From Sanghuangporus weigelae (Eukaryota; Basidiomycota; Agaricomycetes; Hymenochaetales; Hymenochaetaceae): a DNA stretch of 64,000 nucleotides. Both the position numbers and the translations under genes were made by a program. This document shows positions 1-12,088 of this stretch, one piece after another. A model generated the notes under the pieces. That model made no database searches. It was not told the origin of the DNA and saw nothing but the letters and a program-made list of their open reading frames with translations. Location of the stretch: the NCBI GenBank assembly GCA_033182465.1, contig CP137328.1:1550001-1614000 (forward strand), written 5' to 3'. The number at the start of each line of letters is the position of its first letter. Position 1 is the stretch's first letter.

Positions 1-53
1 CCAACTCATTCTCATGACCTGCTTCTTTACCGACAAGTTGTCCGGGCTTTCAG

Positions 54-1964
54 AACTTCGGCGTTTCATTCTCGATTATTAGTGTCATCACGGGAATACC
101 ATCCCTCTTCCTATATGGTTTGGTGAGGCACTGCCTCGTTCCTTATCATTGCTGGAGCTCAATGATTCGGCGAATTTAGACGACAGGTGGACCCGTCGTA
201 ATGGTCTGGGGATGGGTAGTCATTTCGTGTTTTACTATGATAGTGGGGCTTGCCATGGCTGGTAGGCACAATCAGAAGTTTATCTGATGTCAGTTAGACT
301 GATCTTTGAATCAGAGGTTTGTAGTGCGCACCCAACGTCTGGTGGGCCATACTTCTGGGCAGCAATGCTGTCAGAAAAGGAGCAAGCTCCGTTTGCGTCT
401 TGGGTTACTGGATGGTTTAATCTTCTCGGACAGGTTGCTGTGACTACTGGTATTAGGTGTGTCAAGAAATATTTCAGTGAACCAAAGCGGAAAGGTTTAT
501 TCGTGTAGCTTCGCATGCGCAACTTTCATTTCGACTATTTCGACGATCAACACTGGATTTACTCCAACCGCAGGAACGAATATCGGTGTCTATGCTGCAG
601 TTCTTTTTGCCCAAGGTTCGATGATTTGATGTAAGGGTTCTATCGTATTGTACCTGATAGCTAGTCCAGGTATCATCAATACTTTCGGAGTTCATTTGCT
701 CAAATACATCAATAATATCTCTATATGGTGGCATGCTGTCGGCACGACTGCGGTTGTCATCGCGAGTCTTGCAGGTGCCCCGGAGCACCAATCTGCTAAG
801 TTCGTTTTTACCCAGTTTATTGATGGCACGGGAGCAGAACAGCCGGATGGCAGCGTTATTGGGTGGAGCCAACGTGCAAGCAAAGCTTATGTGGTCGTCA
901 TCGGTATCCTGATGGCACAGTATACTCTCACTGGATTTGATGCTAGCGCTCATGTCAGTTCCTCCGTAATAAACGAAGGAAAGAAGCTAATCATTTGATA
1001 GATGACGGAAGAAACACACAATGCGGCCATGGCGGGCTCATTGGGTATTATTATTGCCATTGGCGTCAGCGCCGTACTCGGCTGGTTCCTCATTCTCGGC
1101 CTCTTGTTCTCAATGCAGGATTATGATGCAACGGTGGCGAGTGAAACTGGTCAGCCGGTTGCACAGATATTTTTGGACTGCGTTGGAGACAAGGGCGCGA
1201 TTGTATTGATGGTGATCGTCATTGGTGCAATGTTCATGTGCGGGTAAGTCCGTCCTGTTCAATCTTGCATAGCTAGGAAGTTTAAAAAAATCAACACCAA
1301 TTAGGTTATTCTCGATAACATCGAACTCCCGTATGATGTATGCCTTCTCTCGGGACGGGGCTCTTCCGGGGTACAAGTTCTTCCACCATGTGAGCGCAAG
1401 AACAAGGAGTCCTGTACGCACCGTATGGCTGGCCTGCACGCTAAGCTTCATTCTTGGTCTGCCGAGCCTCGGAAGTGACGTCGCTTTCGCTGCTGCAACG
1501 AGTATCGCAACGATCGGGCTGTACGTCTCGTATGGCATTCCAATAGCACTTCGCCTCATATACCGTCGGAAATTCGTGAAAGGACCATTTCATCTCGGAA
1601 TAGCTAGCGAGGCTGTTGCATTTATGGCAGTTGCCTGGATCGGGTTTATCTCTATTACATTTATCCTTCCCCAGGAGAACCCTGTCAACTCCCAGACGCT
1701 GAACTACGCGATTGTCGCCGTGGGCATTGTCGTGACGTATTCGCTATCATTCTGGCTTATCAGTGCTAGGAAATGGTTCAAGGGTCCAATCAGGCAAATT
1801 GCTGGTACGTTATTCTCGGTTGATACGAGCCGTGGTTGTGAATCTAATTGTTAATAAATACTATAGCGGAAGAGATGGGTATCGATGTCAGTGAACCAGG
1901 TATGCTAGAACAGCTTGAAGCGGAAGGGCAACTAGATGAAAGAAAATCCAAGTCTTCCGAATGA
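54..1964 (+). CDS. Amino-acid/GABA permease, APC superfamily (5' truncated by window)
   Basis: This is a plasma-membrane or vacuolar permease of the APC superfamily, Uga4/GABA-permease group, which moves amino acids or GABA by proton symport. The first visible exon follows an intron ending at about 53 and reads NFGVSFSIISVITGIPSLF, the first-helix signature of the Uga4 type. Further exons give GGPVVMVWGWVVISCF, TGFTPTAGTNIGVYAAV, LTGFDASAHMTEET (the conserved loop), NSRMMYAFSRDGALPG and several hydrophobic helices. The exons are joined by short GT-AG introns, for example about 269-320, 955-1002, 1243-1304 and 1803-1864. The last exon adds a hydrophilic tail and ends with TGA at 1962-1964. About 50-60 N-terminal residues lie outside the window. 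The exact substrate cannot be told from the sequence. Confidence 0.88.
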
Positions 1965-2970
1965 ACCATTTGCTTATGATTATCTATATACATCTTTTGT
2001 TGTGTGTTCGTGACAAACGACGGACACTTAGATAGAATGATCAATGTCCACTCACTCCAGCAGGCAAGTGAGCCGTTACAGATGTCACTTCCATAAACCC
2101 GTTGCACGGCTTTAGTCCCCTTGGAAGTGTGATGCGTATTTCACAAGTTGATAGAACGAAAAGGCAAAAGAAAAGAAAATCCTGACGAGAATATTATGTC
2201 TCTTCAACACATATCTCTTATATAATCCAACTGATCAGCAAACTCTATCCCGGATCAAAGTTCGGCAACCTCCCATACCCATCCACAAAGTGAACAACGC
2301 CGAACGGAACAGCACTTCAGCTACATTAGGAAATGCGATAGCTTACAATGAACCATCATATCAGCGATGAATGCATACAGAGTGACACAGATAACGTGGT
2401 CTCGTTGACAATACGGGTATCATTATTGTGAACCACGACGACTTCCCATTCTTTACAAGCACAAGCTTTGGCCGAATCAAGCAGCGAATCGGACCTCATT
2501 GCTAGAGGTGCAGCCGCTTTGTTACAAGAATGATTGCTTGGGCCAACTCGACCAAAGGCTTTGACAATCACAAACATGATTTTTCTTTTGAGATATGCGA
2601 TACAGTGAGGAGGTTAGCTACGATATCAGTGTCGAATTTAATCTTAAGCAGATTTCTCCAATTCGAACGCATATAATCCATTTATTTATTTTCGATAGGA
2701 TGTAAGTACTTTTAGCACCGCTTGAAGAGTGGCACACTGTCATCGGTATCGGAGACAGAAGCACACAAAAAGAGAATACAAGGCCCTAGCACAAAGGCCA
2801 AGAAAACGTGAGCATTGTGGCTCGCCGCGAGTCAAGCGCGTATAAAATCACCACCTGAACACTTGTGGCTTGATATCAGTTCGTTCACGACCACCACGAC
2901 CATCTATCAGTTCATCCCGCATCTCACCCCCCAAACATCTGTTTCCCTTTACTCGGTTGCTCAATTGAAT
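1965..2970. other. Intergenic region and gene 1 promoter
   Basis: No supportable gene lies here. The first part is the permease 3' flank. A TATA-like GCGTATAAAATC lies near 2837-2848, about 125 bp before the start codon of gene 1. A weak AACGTGAGC half-site near 2804 resembles one arm of the palindrome found in front of the other family genes, but its second arm is not clear. Confidence 0.5.
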
Positions 2971-4926
2971 ATGGCACAGACGCATAATGCTTCGAGCCAC
3001 CGATTCGCCCTTCGTCCCGCGTCATTCAACAGTGTCGGCAGCGGTTCCTCAAGTCGCAGCGTTGCTGACTCCGACGAAGTAAAAGACAACATCACCGAGT
3101 TCAGCTCGTTGAGGAGTGTCCTCTACTTCGCCGGTTCCCCGGGCTCCAGTGTTGCTTTGACCGCCGAACAACAAAACGTCGCCGTTACCGAAAGTAACGA
3201 ACGCAACATGGGAAGGCGGCTATCGATGCATGCTCTTCCTTCTACCACCTCAAGCATTATGGGTGAGTGGATTCCCCGTTATATCCTGATGAGACGATCT
3301 GACGGCGCGCATTCGCTAACCTGCAGCTGAAGTCGCATCCTCAACACGAGAAGTGTTGACTATTGAAAGCTCGCAGGCAGAGCCCGCAAGCCCATGCGAC
3401 CTTGATCAGCCTGGATGTAAGTGCGCAAGGCTCATCCGTCCATAAATCTTCTCATGACCTTTTACTAGTATCTGCTGAGCCACGCAATCCACCTCCCTTT
3501 GGTTCCGATGTTCTCTTCTCCGCTGTGCAACAAAGCGTACCGGGGACCGAGGGCGTAGCGGTGGCCGAGTCTGCTGTCATTGTTGACGAGAGGTACGACG
3601 AGCATGAGTCCGTCTCAGCGGTACCAATTCGACGTACCGAACGCAACATGAGGAGACGGCCCTCGATGCACGCTCTTCCCTCGACTAACTCAAGCATCAT
3701 GGGTGAGTAGCTTCTCCAATACGCCCACCGTGAGATGACCTGACGGCATGCATCCGCGGACACGCAGTCGAAGTCGCATCTTCAACACGACAAGTGTTGA
3801 CTACGGAAGGTTCGCAAGCGGAGCCTGCCAGTACACGGCAGCTTTTTCAATCTGGATGTAAGTGCGCAAGGTCTCTTCATCGGAAATCTCCTTATTCCCT
3901 TTTGCAGTTACTTCTGAGCCACTCGATCAGCCTTCGATACGGCAATCTTTACGCGCCGCATCTCCTGAGTCTCAGCCTGTGCATCAGCCAATTGCCACCG
4001 AGAACGACAACAAAGGGCCTGCCAAGCCAAAGAAGCGCAGGAAGAGGGCGTTCAGATTAACGCGCGTAAAAAATGAGAGGGTGAAGAAGGCCAAGACAAA
4101 AACCGAAGCAGTCAATCGTCGAACAAGGCGGAATGCTCAAGAAAGAGATGTCATTGCGAGCACTGCTCAAAGGACCAGACGAGAGCCTGCGCACGAGGAA
4201 GTTGACTGGACGAACCGCCGCATGACGCGTGCAGCCACTAGAGCGCAAGCAGCGGAATCGGCTGGGACGGCACAACAAACAGAAGGTCCGACGAAGAAAG
4301 ATAAAGGAAAGGGGAAGGCTAAGGACGAACCTGATTCTGATGCGGAAGAGAAATCCCTGAAGCGGCGTCGAGACGAGGAGGACGAGGAGGACGTAGATGA
4401 TGTTCCTGTGCAGCAAAATGAACCAGGACCGTCTCGTCCCATACGTCGTACTCGTCGAAGGGTGGAGGAGAATGTCAAACTCGAGGTGCCAGAGCCTCTC
4501 GAACCACTTTTCTTCGGTCAGCGAGGCTCGCGTGGAGCACATTTCATGTTGCGAGGAATGCAACGGCGCAGAAGCTCCGCGCCAGAACCTTCTATCGAGC
4601 CGCTCGAAGGGGAGAGCAGGAGATACCGACTCCCAACTCCCGAACGATTCGATCCTGGTCCAATCGCCACCTCATCTCATATGACGCTTGAGACCTTCGC
4701 TCGTTTGCAGGAGGAACAAAACCCGCAAACGAAGACAGAGGAGGAGGAAAACGAGGTATTAAACCAGATTTCAACGTCTGAACAACGCGATGACGAAGAT
4801 CGTTGGGTGAACGGCATTCCACCCATCCCCGCTCGTCCCAGATCCGATGTCCTGCAACGGTATGAAACGACTCTTCTTGGGAGGGAAGTATTCCGTCCTG
4901 CCGACCCAGACTATTGGCGTCGTTGA
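2971..4926 (+). CDS. Gene 1: divergent orphan-family member with duplicated exons
   Basis: The product is about 574 residues and its function is unknown. The exons I read are 2971-3262, 3327-3416, 3469-3702, 3768-3857 and 3908-4926. All introns are phase 1 and the total is an exact multiple of three. Exons 3-4 repeat the end of exon 1 plus exon 2: RNMGRRLSMHALPST and RNMRRRPSMHALPST both precede a donor, and EVASSTREVLT matches EVASSTRQVLT. Exon 5 is rich in K, R, E and D (KPKKRRKR, KGKGKAKDE, KRRRDEEDEEDVDD, RRTRRRVEE) and ends DPDYWRR. The core KRRRDEE...PGPSR...RRTR is closely shared with gene H at 54.4 kb, so this is a divergent family member. It lacks the N-terminal TRxMAK motif. A basic nuclear protein is inferred. 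Confidence 0.75.
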
Positions 4927-5687
4927 TCGTTCGTGTCAAGGTTGTTGTCCGATGGGAATCGATGGTTCAGACTCTCTTTCGTCATTCCACGTTTAAAGGC
5001 TCGTATTTATAGTATAATATCTTTATTCTTCTTCGGATCAGTTTCTTCATTTTTGTGCTTTGGCATTTCATTTCCTACCTTTGTTCTTGCATTGTTTCAT
5101 TGTGTTGTTAATACAAATCGAGCGATACGCGTCGCTCGGATTCGAAGGCTCAGTGGGCTCTTGAGCCTGCTGAAGCTACTCATAAAAAGCGCCCCTGAAA
5201 TATCAGAAAATCTATGTCAAGACCGCCACAAAAAGACAAGCCATTTGACTCACGCTTTGGGAAGATCTTAATTGCTTGGCCCAGATGGATGTCAATGTCA
5301 GATGCATCTTGAATAAGATGGTTAATCGACTCGGAGTATGTCATTTCGTCGTGCGGTAGTTGGTGAAAGGCGATGTGTAGTCTTTAGAGAATGCACCAAG
5401 CACAAAACAGATGAAAATGAGCCATTCGTAGCCCACCTATCCAATTATGTGCGTTTTGCAGAAGATGGCTATGGATCATCATGATGGAAGCGATAAAAGA
5501 AGAGTGGTGACTCCGTCACACTCTTCTGGTTCCTCACTATGTTCCCGAAGCTCAAAACGTATGACAAGAAATACAGTTATTTGATTCCATGATCCTGACG
5601 GCGAAACCTGATTCGAAAATGCACGAAGAGCCATGATAAAATACGAAGGCGTTACAGGAAAAGGTCTACAATAATTTCGATGTCATG
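4927..5687. other. Intergenic, convergent 3' flanks
   Basis: This gap lies between the end of gene 1 and the convergent end of BRF1. It starts with a T-rich stretch that fits the 3'UTR of gene 1. I see no gene, RNA or repeat here. Confidence 0.4.
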
Positions 5688-8041
5688 CTATACTTCTTGT
5701 TGGTATTCTTCATCCCAAGCGTACTCATCGTCCCCTTTCTCGCTAAGATCGATCTCCTCTCCCTCGCCGTCCTCTTCGCCTTCCGGTTCGGGCACTGCCT
5801 GCAGGTCCTTCAACGACGTATCTCCCTTCGGGCTAGACGCTTTCGCTGCTACACCCACACCCCCTCCACCCTCTTCAACGACAACAGTCATACTCTCCCT
5901 GTCGCTCTTATCGTCAAACGTGTACATGTAGTCTTCTTTCTCATCGAGATCAACCTCTGCTGGCGGGACAAGGTTAGACACATTCGCATCACTGGCGAAC
6001 AAATTCTGCAATGCTTCGTAGTTGATCTTGCGACTGTATTTCGTGCTCGTCTTCACCATGCTCTGTACGGATTCGATTGCGGTGCTACCAGCAGGCGTGG
6101 AGGCATCGCGAGGCTTGCTGACTGTTTTCCGTCTCTGTTAATATTACCCAAAATCAGCGATTAGAAATGTGGTAAAATTGAAAAGTTAAGTGGACAGAGC
6201 CTGAATCGAACCTTACGAGTCTTGGTCTCTTCAACACCAACCTTAGCTACCTCTTTGGCTACATGAATACCATTCAGCAAACGAAGTGAACAACAATTGG
6301 CAGAATGCCTCACCAGCTAGTGCTTCAAGATAATCACGATTCATCTCCACCCATACTCGTTCCTTGATTTTTACTTCCTCTTCAGATAGGATAAACGCGT
6401 CCAGTTCTGCGTCATCGATGTCCAGAAGGTCGTCATCTACCGTGAGATGCGATTGTCGTCTTTGTTCGGCCTCTTCAAGCGCGTCTGCTAGTCGAACGGT
6501 TTGAGGGTCGTGCAGGAATTCATTTACTTCCTCTCGCAAGGCCGCCTCTATAGCGTCTTCGGCAGGGCTAGATTCCGCGACCTTTTCAGACTCGTCGTTT
6601 GCTGAGCTCTCGTGAGGCTGCAATGTAGAACTTGCCGAAGTCTCTTGCGTCGCCTCACCATCCTCTGGTAGAAATAGAGGAGCTTCAACGCTGCCGGCCA
6701 GAATGCCTTCGTTGACAAGTTGAGGGTCGATCGGGGCTCCTACAGGGGCCGATTCGGTTGTTTCATCTTTTTCCGTTCCTACAGCAGTCTCTTCTTCATC
6801 CTCATCGACACGTCTTCGCTTCTTCTCCAGTTTCTTCTTCCTTCTCCTCCGATTTTTCCTTGTGCCTTCCTCGACCATCTCTCCTTCATCAAGCTCCGAC
6901 TCGTTACCGGCCGCTCTCGCCTTTTCCTTCGCCTCCTTTTCTTTGCCCTTGATATATGCTGGCGGGTCCATCTCGTCCTCAAGCCACACAGTCCGGAAAT
7001 CCGCAACTGTGAGCATAGCGCTTGGAGTCTTCCTGAATTCATCCAGACGCCTCTTCAGCGTCGCGTCCGTGATCTTCACAACCTGTACGATCTCTTGCAC
7101 TGAACGTCGGAAGTTGTTCATTCTGGCTGCGAGAAGGAGGCAAGCACCGCAAATGCCTGCGGGCCGTCGACCGCGCGACAGCCAGTCTCGGTCAAAGCGC
7201 GCGACGAGACGAACCGCATCTGCTGCAACTTTGGGTGTTTCGTCGCCGAACTCCAGTAACGCGGCGAATCGGGAGATGTAGTGAGACGGATCGACAAGCG
7301 GAAGGCGAAGGTTGAGTGTCTGTACAAGCTGTAGGAATATATGCCCGAGTTCAAACACGTTCACCTGTATCGTACTTATGAGATACAGCAACGTCTGATA
7401 GGATGAATGAAGCTTACCTGCAACAAGTCCGAGAAATCGATGAGCATATAGTTTCGCGTTTCCTTCTGTCGACAAGCCACGTAAAGACAGACAGCAACAA
7501 CGCTCATGCTCCTTCGTCCCTTGGTAAACTTGTGTTCCAGCGCGAGTGTGTACAAACGGACCGCGGCAGTTTGCACGACTTCCGATATTCGCATGACAGT
7601 GGCTACATTCCGAATTTTTCTGCTCGCTACCATGTTCCGAGCTTGAGCATCGTCCTGTTGTATCGAAGAAGGACATACCATTCTCTATGGTCTGCTCGCG
7701 TGATTCAGACGTATTTCTGCTTCCATATGGCCCGCTCATGCGAGCACGAGCTTGAAGGTAGTGTGAGCACTCTTCTTATTGATATGCGATTGCGCACTAC
7801 TTACTTGCACCCTGACTCACGAAAGAACCCTGTACAATTGCTGCTCCGCTCGACGATTCTCCAAAGACGACCTCCGATACTATTGTGTTCTCTTCCACAA
7901 CCGTTCCGCACCCAACACAGAAACCATTCCCCGCCGCTGCATCGTATTCGATAACAGTCCCACCACACTCGCCACAGACCGTCTGATGAAGCAAATAAGT
8001 AGGGATAATCGTTCATAGTAGGCGCGCGTACTGCTCACCAT
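5688..8041 (-). CDS. BRF1: TFIIIB subunit BRF1 (TFIIB-related factor)
   Basis: This is a subunit of TFIIIB, which recruits RNA polymerase III to tRNA, 5S and U6 genes in the nucleus. In order it shows an N-terminal zinc ribbon (VCGECGG and FCVGCGTVVEENTIVSEV), the linker ATRARMSGPYGSRN, cyclin-fold repeat 1 (KFTKGRRSMSVVAVCLYVACR) and repeat 2 (RRPAGICGACLLLAARM). A charged region (RKNRRRRKKKLEKKRRR) follows, then the C-terminal Brf1 block (KYSRKINYEALQNLF) and an acidic tail ending at TAG 5688-5690. The only ATG that fits the start is at 8039-8041. It is followed at once by GTGAGC, and the next exon resumes at 7982 after CATCAG, giving MTVCGECGG as in other BRF1 proteins. A longer-looking start near 7994 is a TTG codon. 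About six introns; roughly 660 residues. Confidence 0.92.
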
Positions 8042-8506
8042 TGAAGAACAAATGAAAATTGTAATAATAATAATAACTTGGATGGGATTGAACGCGGAAG
8101 GCACTTTTAGCTTAGATGGAAGTCTCAGGCGTGGGAATCGATCGCCGTTCTGACTCAGAACTTGACTGAAGTTCCACCTCTAAATTCCGAAATAGCTTGG
8201 CGATTGACTTCCAATACACAATACACCAACTCTGCATTTCAAGCACATGAGACGATTCCGATTCATGGATCTGATGGCTCGAGTAAGTCCCAAGGTGCTT
8301 ATATAATGCACGTCTGAGCTGCCTGAGCCTGCCTGAGCCCTTTTATTGTGTTCATATGAGTATGTATACCTAGGCACCGTCATACCCCCCAGTACGGCTA
8401 AGATCATGAGATACTATACTTCACCATTACGAGATTTCTTATCACGGATTCCTGCCGCCGTCCGGTTGCGAGATCGGACGTCTGAAGGACAATAAATTAC
8501 TTAAGA
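8042..8506. promoter_or_regulatory. Divergent promoter region BRF1 / SDR
   Basis: The 465 bp between the divergent starts of BRF1 and the dehydrogenase must hold both promoters. No strong TATA box or repeated element was recognised. Confidence 0.4.
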
Positions 8507-9847
8507 ATGATTAGACGCCACGCTCGAATCATGTTGCGAACTGGTTTCTGCATTTTAAGAGCAAACATCCTACGTCGTAGGGGCCTACCAAGATACTTTT
8601 CAGCCAGGGCTTCATACTCGACCGCGATGTCCATTTCATACAACAGTTACATCCCGCGCGTTGCAATTGTTACCGGAGGTGCTCAAGGCATTGGACGTGC
8701 CATCGTCCAGCGACTCGCCGACGATGGTATCGATGTCGCGGTGAACGACATAGCGTCCAAACATGACCTGATCGACAAAGTTGTCGAGGAGGTGCGCCAA
8801 AAAGGTAGACGCGCCATCGCTGTTCCGGCAGATGTCTCCTCCGAGGCGGATGTCAGCGAGATGGTCAAGAAAACGGCCAGCGAACTTGGAAGTGTAGATA
8901 TTGTGAGTCTCGTAACGGTTTCTCGACTTCTAGCCCAATGTGTTGATAAACCTAAGATGATTGCGAACGCCGGAATATTCCCATTCAGCCTGTTCCTCGA
9001 AAGTAAGTACTCCTAAACTGTCTCTCTAGTGATGAATTCCGAGTTTCTTTTTCATTAGCATCTACCGAGAAGTTCGATAAAGTTTTGGCCGTAAACGCGC
9101 GCGGAGCTTTCTTGTGTTTCAAGCTCGCTGCTCTACAGATGATAAAGCAAGGCCGCGGAGGGAGATTAATAGGTTTGTCTTCGAAAGGAACCGATGGGAA
9201 TGCTCTAACCTATTTGTTTTCGTGCAGCCGCAAGTTCAGTGGTAGGGATGCATGGTAGGATACGTTCAGCCATCCGTCATCTGCTATTTCATTTGCGTTG
9301 GCAGGTCATCGCTATCTTACGGATTACTCTGCTTCAAAGTTTGCTGTGCGGGGCATCGTTCAATGCAGTGGTAAGTTAACGTACTACTCTCAATTGCCTT
9401 CGGGAAACTGGCTTAAACTTGAATGAGCAATCGAACTCCGTGAGTATGGTATCACAGCCAACGCCTATGCCCCAGGAGCGACGATAACGCCGGAGAGTAA
9501 GCGGTCTACATCTCATTGATTCTCTTTACATTTAATCATACAACATATTGTTGCAAGATGCCGGAACAAGTGAAGAAGAGCGTGCCAAGGCCAGGCTTTT
9601 TGAATCCTTGATGTAATGGATATGACTTCATAAATACACATTATAGCTCGGACCACTTGGGTCTGCACCTCAGGGGAATGCAGAAGATCTTGCCGCCGTA
9701 GTCTCCTTCCTGACGAGGCAGGATTCTTGGTTTGTGAATGGTAGGTTTTGGCTCTACCGTAGACAGTACTAGGTAATTTGCAATTTCTGATGACCCCTTC
9801 TTGCAGGACAAACCATCAACGCCAATGGGGCCTTCTTTTGCACATGA
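8507..9847 (+). CDS. Short-chain dehydrogenase/reductase, possibly mitochondrial
   Basis: This is a classical SDR, an NAD(P)-dependent oxidoreductase. Visible motifs are the Rossmann loop VAIVTGGAQGIGRAI, ADVS, NAG in IANAGIFPF, LAVNARGAF, AASS, the active-site YSASK, and a C-terminal GQTINANGAFFCT ending at TGA 9845-9847. The reading is broken by about seven short introns, with exon starts near 9060, 9229, 9305, 9431, 9558 and 9808. The overall pattern resembles fungal acetoin/diacetyl reductases, but the substrate is uncertain. The N-terminus before the Rossmann fold is long, Arg-rich and lacks acidic residues (MIRRHARIMLRTGF...RYFSARASYST), which suggests a mitochondrial presequence. An internal ATG at about 8627 would give a cytosolic form. 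Confidence 0.87.
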
Positions 9848-11027
9848 AAGCTCTGATGCGGGCATTCATAGTATGAAGGCCCAAGGGAGCGGAAGAGCCA
9901 ATGAAGGTTTGGTTCGGGGTTCTTCTTCTATATTTTCTTCAGTTTTCAAGCTCCTGGTTCGTATTTCCCAATCATTCTATGGCAACAATGTTTGCTTTTA
10001 TGTATTTTTCGGACTCGTGCAGATTTTACGAGTTCATTGTCTCCTTACGGTGTATACACAATTGCGCAGGAATCATCGATATCAGTGCTGAAGTTGACCT
10101 AAGGAAGACTATATTCGAAAGAAACTGACGGTCAATTTACTGCGAATACTTACAAACTTGCTGCACTAACACGAGAACAGTTTTCTATTGCAAGCACATG
10201 AATTGATTCCTCCCGGATTCGATGGCTCATGAAAGTACTGGCAGAAGCTATTCAGCATGAAAAATCAGATGTGATCGCCAATCAGCGAACATCAAAACGG
10301 CAAAAATGATCGATGGCGTGGGAAATTGTAGAATTATTGATAAATAGTATTTTTCCACAAAGAATGTATCTTACCTACATACACCCATGGGCCGGCAGGC
10401 TGATGAGAAGGTAAGGAGCAATCTCTCGTTTCACAGTCATAGATATGTACCTCTGTTCTGCGAAAACTTGGGCTACCACCTTCGCTAAACGCTGTCAATT
10501 CCCTTCAAGGCATGAGAAAGATATCCATCTGAGCCTTGCAATGGCTTGCATGACGCTACGCTAGTCGTGCATTCAACACTTACGATGCATGGCGACGTTT
10601 TCGAGGCACAGACGAGTTAACTGGATAAATTGTTCATCGCGTGGATAATCGTACAGGTGGGTTCAAAACCAAGAAAGAAAGGTAAGGGCTCTGTGGAATA
10701 ATAATCTGACGAACGTACGAGCTAATGAGATACATAGAGAAAATCTAAACAAGCATCACCCGAGGACCGCCGAAAGAGATTCAGTACGTGGGTGACGCGA
10801 ATTCTCAGACGAGCAAGGATCATTACCCGTCGGTTTGATGGCACCCATGCTCGCTCAAAGGAAGACCGGCATTTTGTCGAGCCACCCGATAGTCCTGACG
10901 TGACCTTGACGGTGTCCAATCGCTCTATCTCCGTCCACACCGATGAGCTTTTGGAGTCTGGCGTTCCCCAAATTCAAGGGTTTTGACGCCTTCGGTCTGC
11001 GAAGTTTCGATTCGCTTCATCTCGGAA
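9848..11027. other. Intergenic; 3' flank of gene A
   Basis: No gene is supported here. From about 10,500 to 11,027 the DNA is the 3' flank of gene A and has a diverged copy downstream of gene B at about 12,180-12,850. The shared pieces include ATTCAAC..TTA..ATGC, CGACGTTTTCGAGGCACAG-like text and CTAATGAGATACATAGAGAA. Read on the minus strand it carries the family 3' motif (TGTGCCTCGAAAACGTCG, then CATCRTAAG). Short open frames in it are not conserved between the copies. Confidence 0.5.
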
Positions 11028-11929
11028 TCAGGCAATGACGGTAGGGCCTGGATGAATCGCCTTAAGCTTTTCCCCGATTGTGAGGCGGTAGATGGCATCT
11101 TTTATTTCATCTTCTTGGATCAGCTTTCCACTTGATAGTTCCACGAGCGCATGGGCTGCGATGGTGTCCGTTTCGGGATGTTCATCGCAGGACGAGATGC
11201 CTTGCAGAGAGCCAGAATCGGATGGATCCTCTGCTGCAACCAAGCTTGCCTTATTTGTAGGCGTGGCCTCGATCTCGTCACCGGCTACCTTAGCAACCCT
11301 TCGACGCAGGCGCCGGACTCCCGTCGGGGGCGAATCTGGGTCGCCGATGGCCATATTCTCTTTGTAGCCTTCTTCGGCCTCTTCCTCCCTTCCTCTCTTC
11401 TCCCCTCGTTTGACTGGAGCAGGTTTGCCTGATGGATGATCCGAATCCATGAGCTATCTACTCAATAAAGAAAGGAGCATATCGAGACTTACTTGCATCT
11501 TCGTTTGAGTTTACGTCGTTGGACGTGTTCAAGCCACCAGCCTTTGCAGTGGTTTGTTTCGCAAAATGCGGTTTGCTTGGGGCTTGAATCCAGCTTCGGT
11601 CAGTACAGAAGCGGAGCAGGTGGCTATCACGTTTACTCACAGACTGTCTTGCGGCCGCGACGACGCGGCATGGCTTTCGATCTGCGGATGGGAGTTTGAG
11701 GACGTGCTGGGATGGTGTCGTTGTCTATAGACATTTGCGGTTGAAAGTCATCGTTGGCTGTCGGAAGGCTTCTTGGAGAAGAGGCCTGTTTGCTAACGTT
11801 AACTCTCGCCGCGTGTCTATAGACAGCGGCGGTGCTAGGTTGGTCTGCGTTGACATTGTCAGACGCGTCGGAGCCGCTACCACTGTTCCTGGACGCGTTT
11901 TCTTTTGCCATGCGTCTTGTGACGACCAT
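11028..11929 (-). CDS. Family gene A (TRxMAK orphan family)
   Basis: Three exons, 11641-11929, 11493-11582 and 11028-11428 on the minus strand, give 259 residues with both introns in phase 1. Exon 1 starts MVVTRRMAKENAS, is Ser/Asn-rich, and ends with RRSKAMPRRRGRK. Exon 2 is a 30-codon symmetric exon with KQTTAKAGGLNTS. Exon 3 has KRGEKRGREEEAEE, then YKEN, RRLRRRVAK, and a hydrophobic helix AAHALVELSSGKL near the C-terminus. There is no signal peptide or membrane segment. The Arg/Lys clusters suggest a nuclear location. No known domain was recognised and the function is unknown. Its closest relative is gene B next door. Confidence 0.8.
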
Positions 11930-12055
11930 AATGAAGCAAAGACAGAGAGAGGATGAGTAATAGACGGAATGTGAACTGGAACGTGCTCGAAACAGCGAGT
12001 TTCGACGCTGAGGTGGTTGTGGTTAATTGTTAAGAGCTTGTGGTTGGAAGGGTGT

Positions 12056-12088
12056 CTTATATAGAGCGTGACCCTGGGCGCGGTCACG
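12056..12088 (-). promoter_or_regulatory. Palindrome plus TATA box of gene A
   Basis: On the minus strand CGTGACC-N8-GGTCACG is followed after 3 bp by TATATAAG. The arms match perfectly (7/7). It lies about 130 bp before the ATG, and the 5'UTR contains the shared AATTAACCACAACCACC motif. Confidence 0.75.

Noticed and set aside
7797-7994. BRF1 start at 7994
   Set aside because: The codon there is TTG, not ATG; a spliced ATG at 8041 gives the expected MTVCGECGG.
10792-10986. Plus-strand ORF 10,792-10,986 and its relative at 12,405-12,605
   Set aside because: Both lie in the duplicated 3' flanks of A and B, and the frames are not kept between copies.
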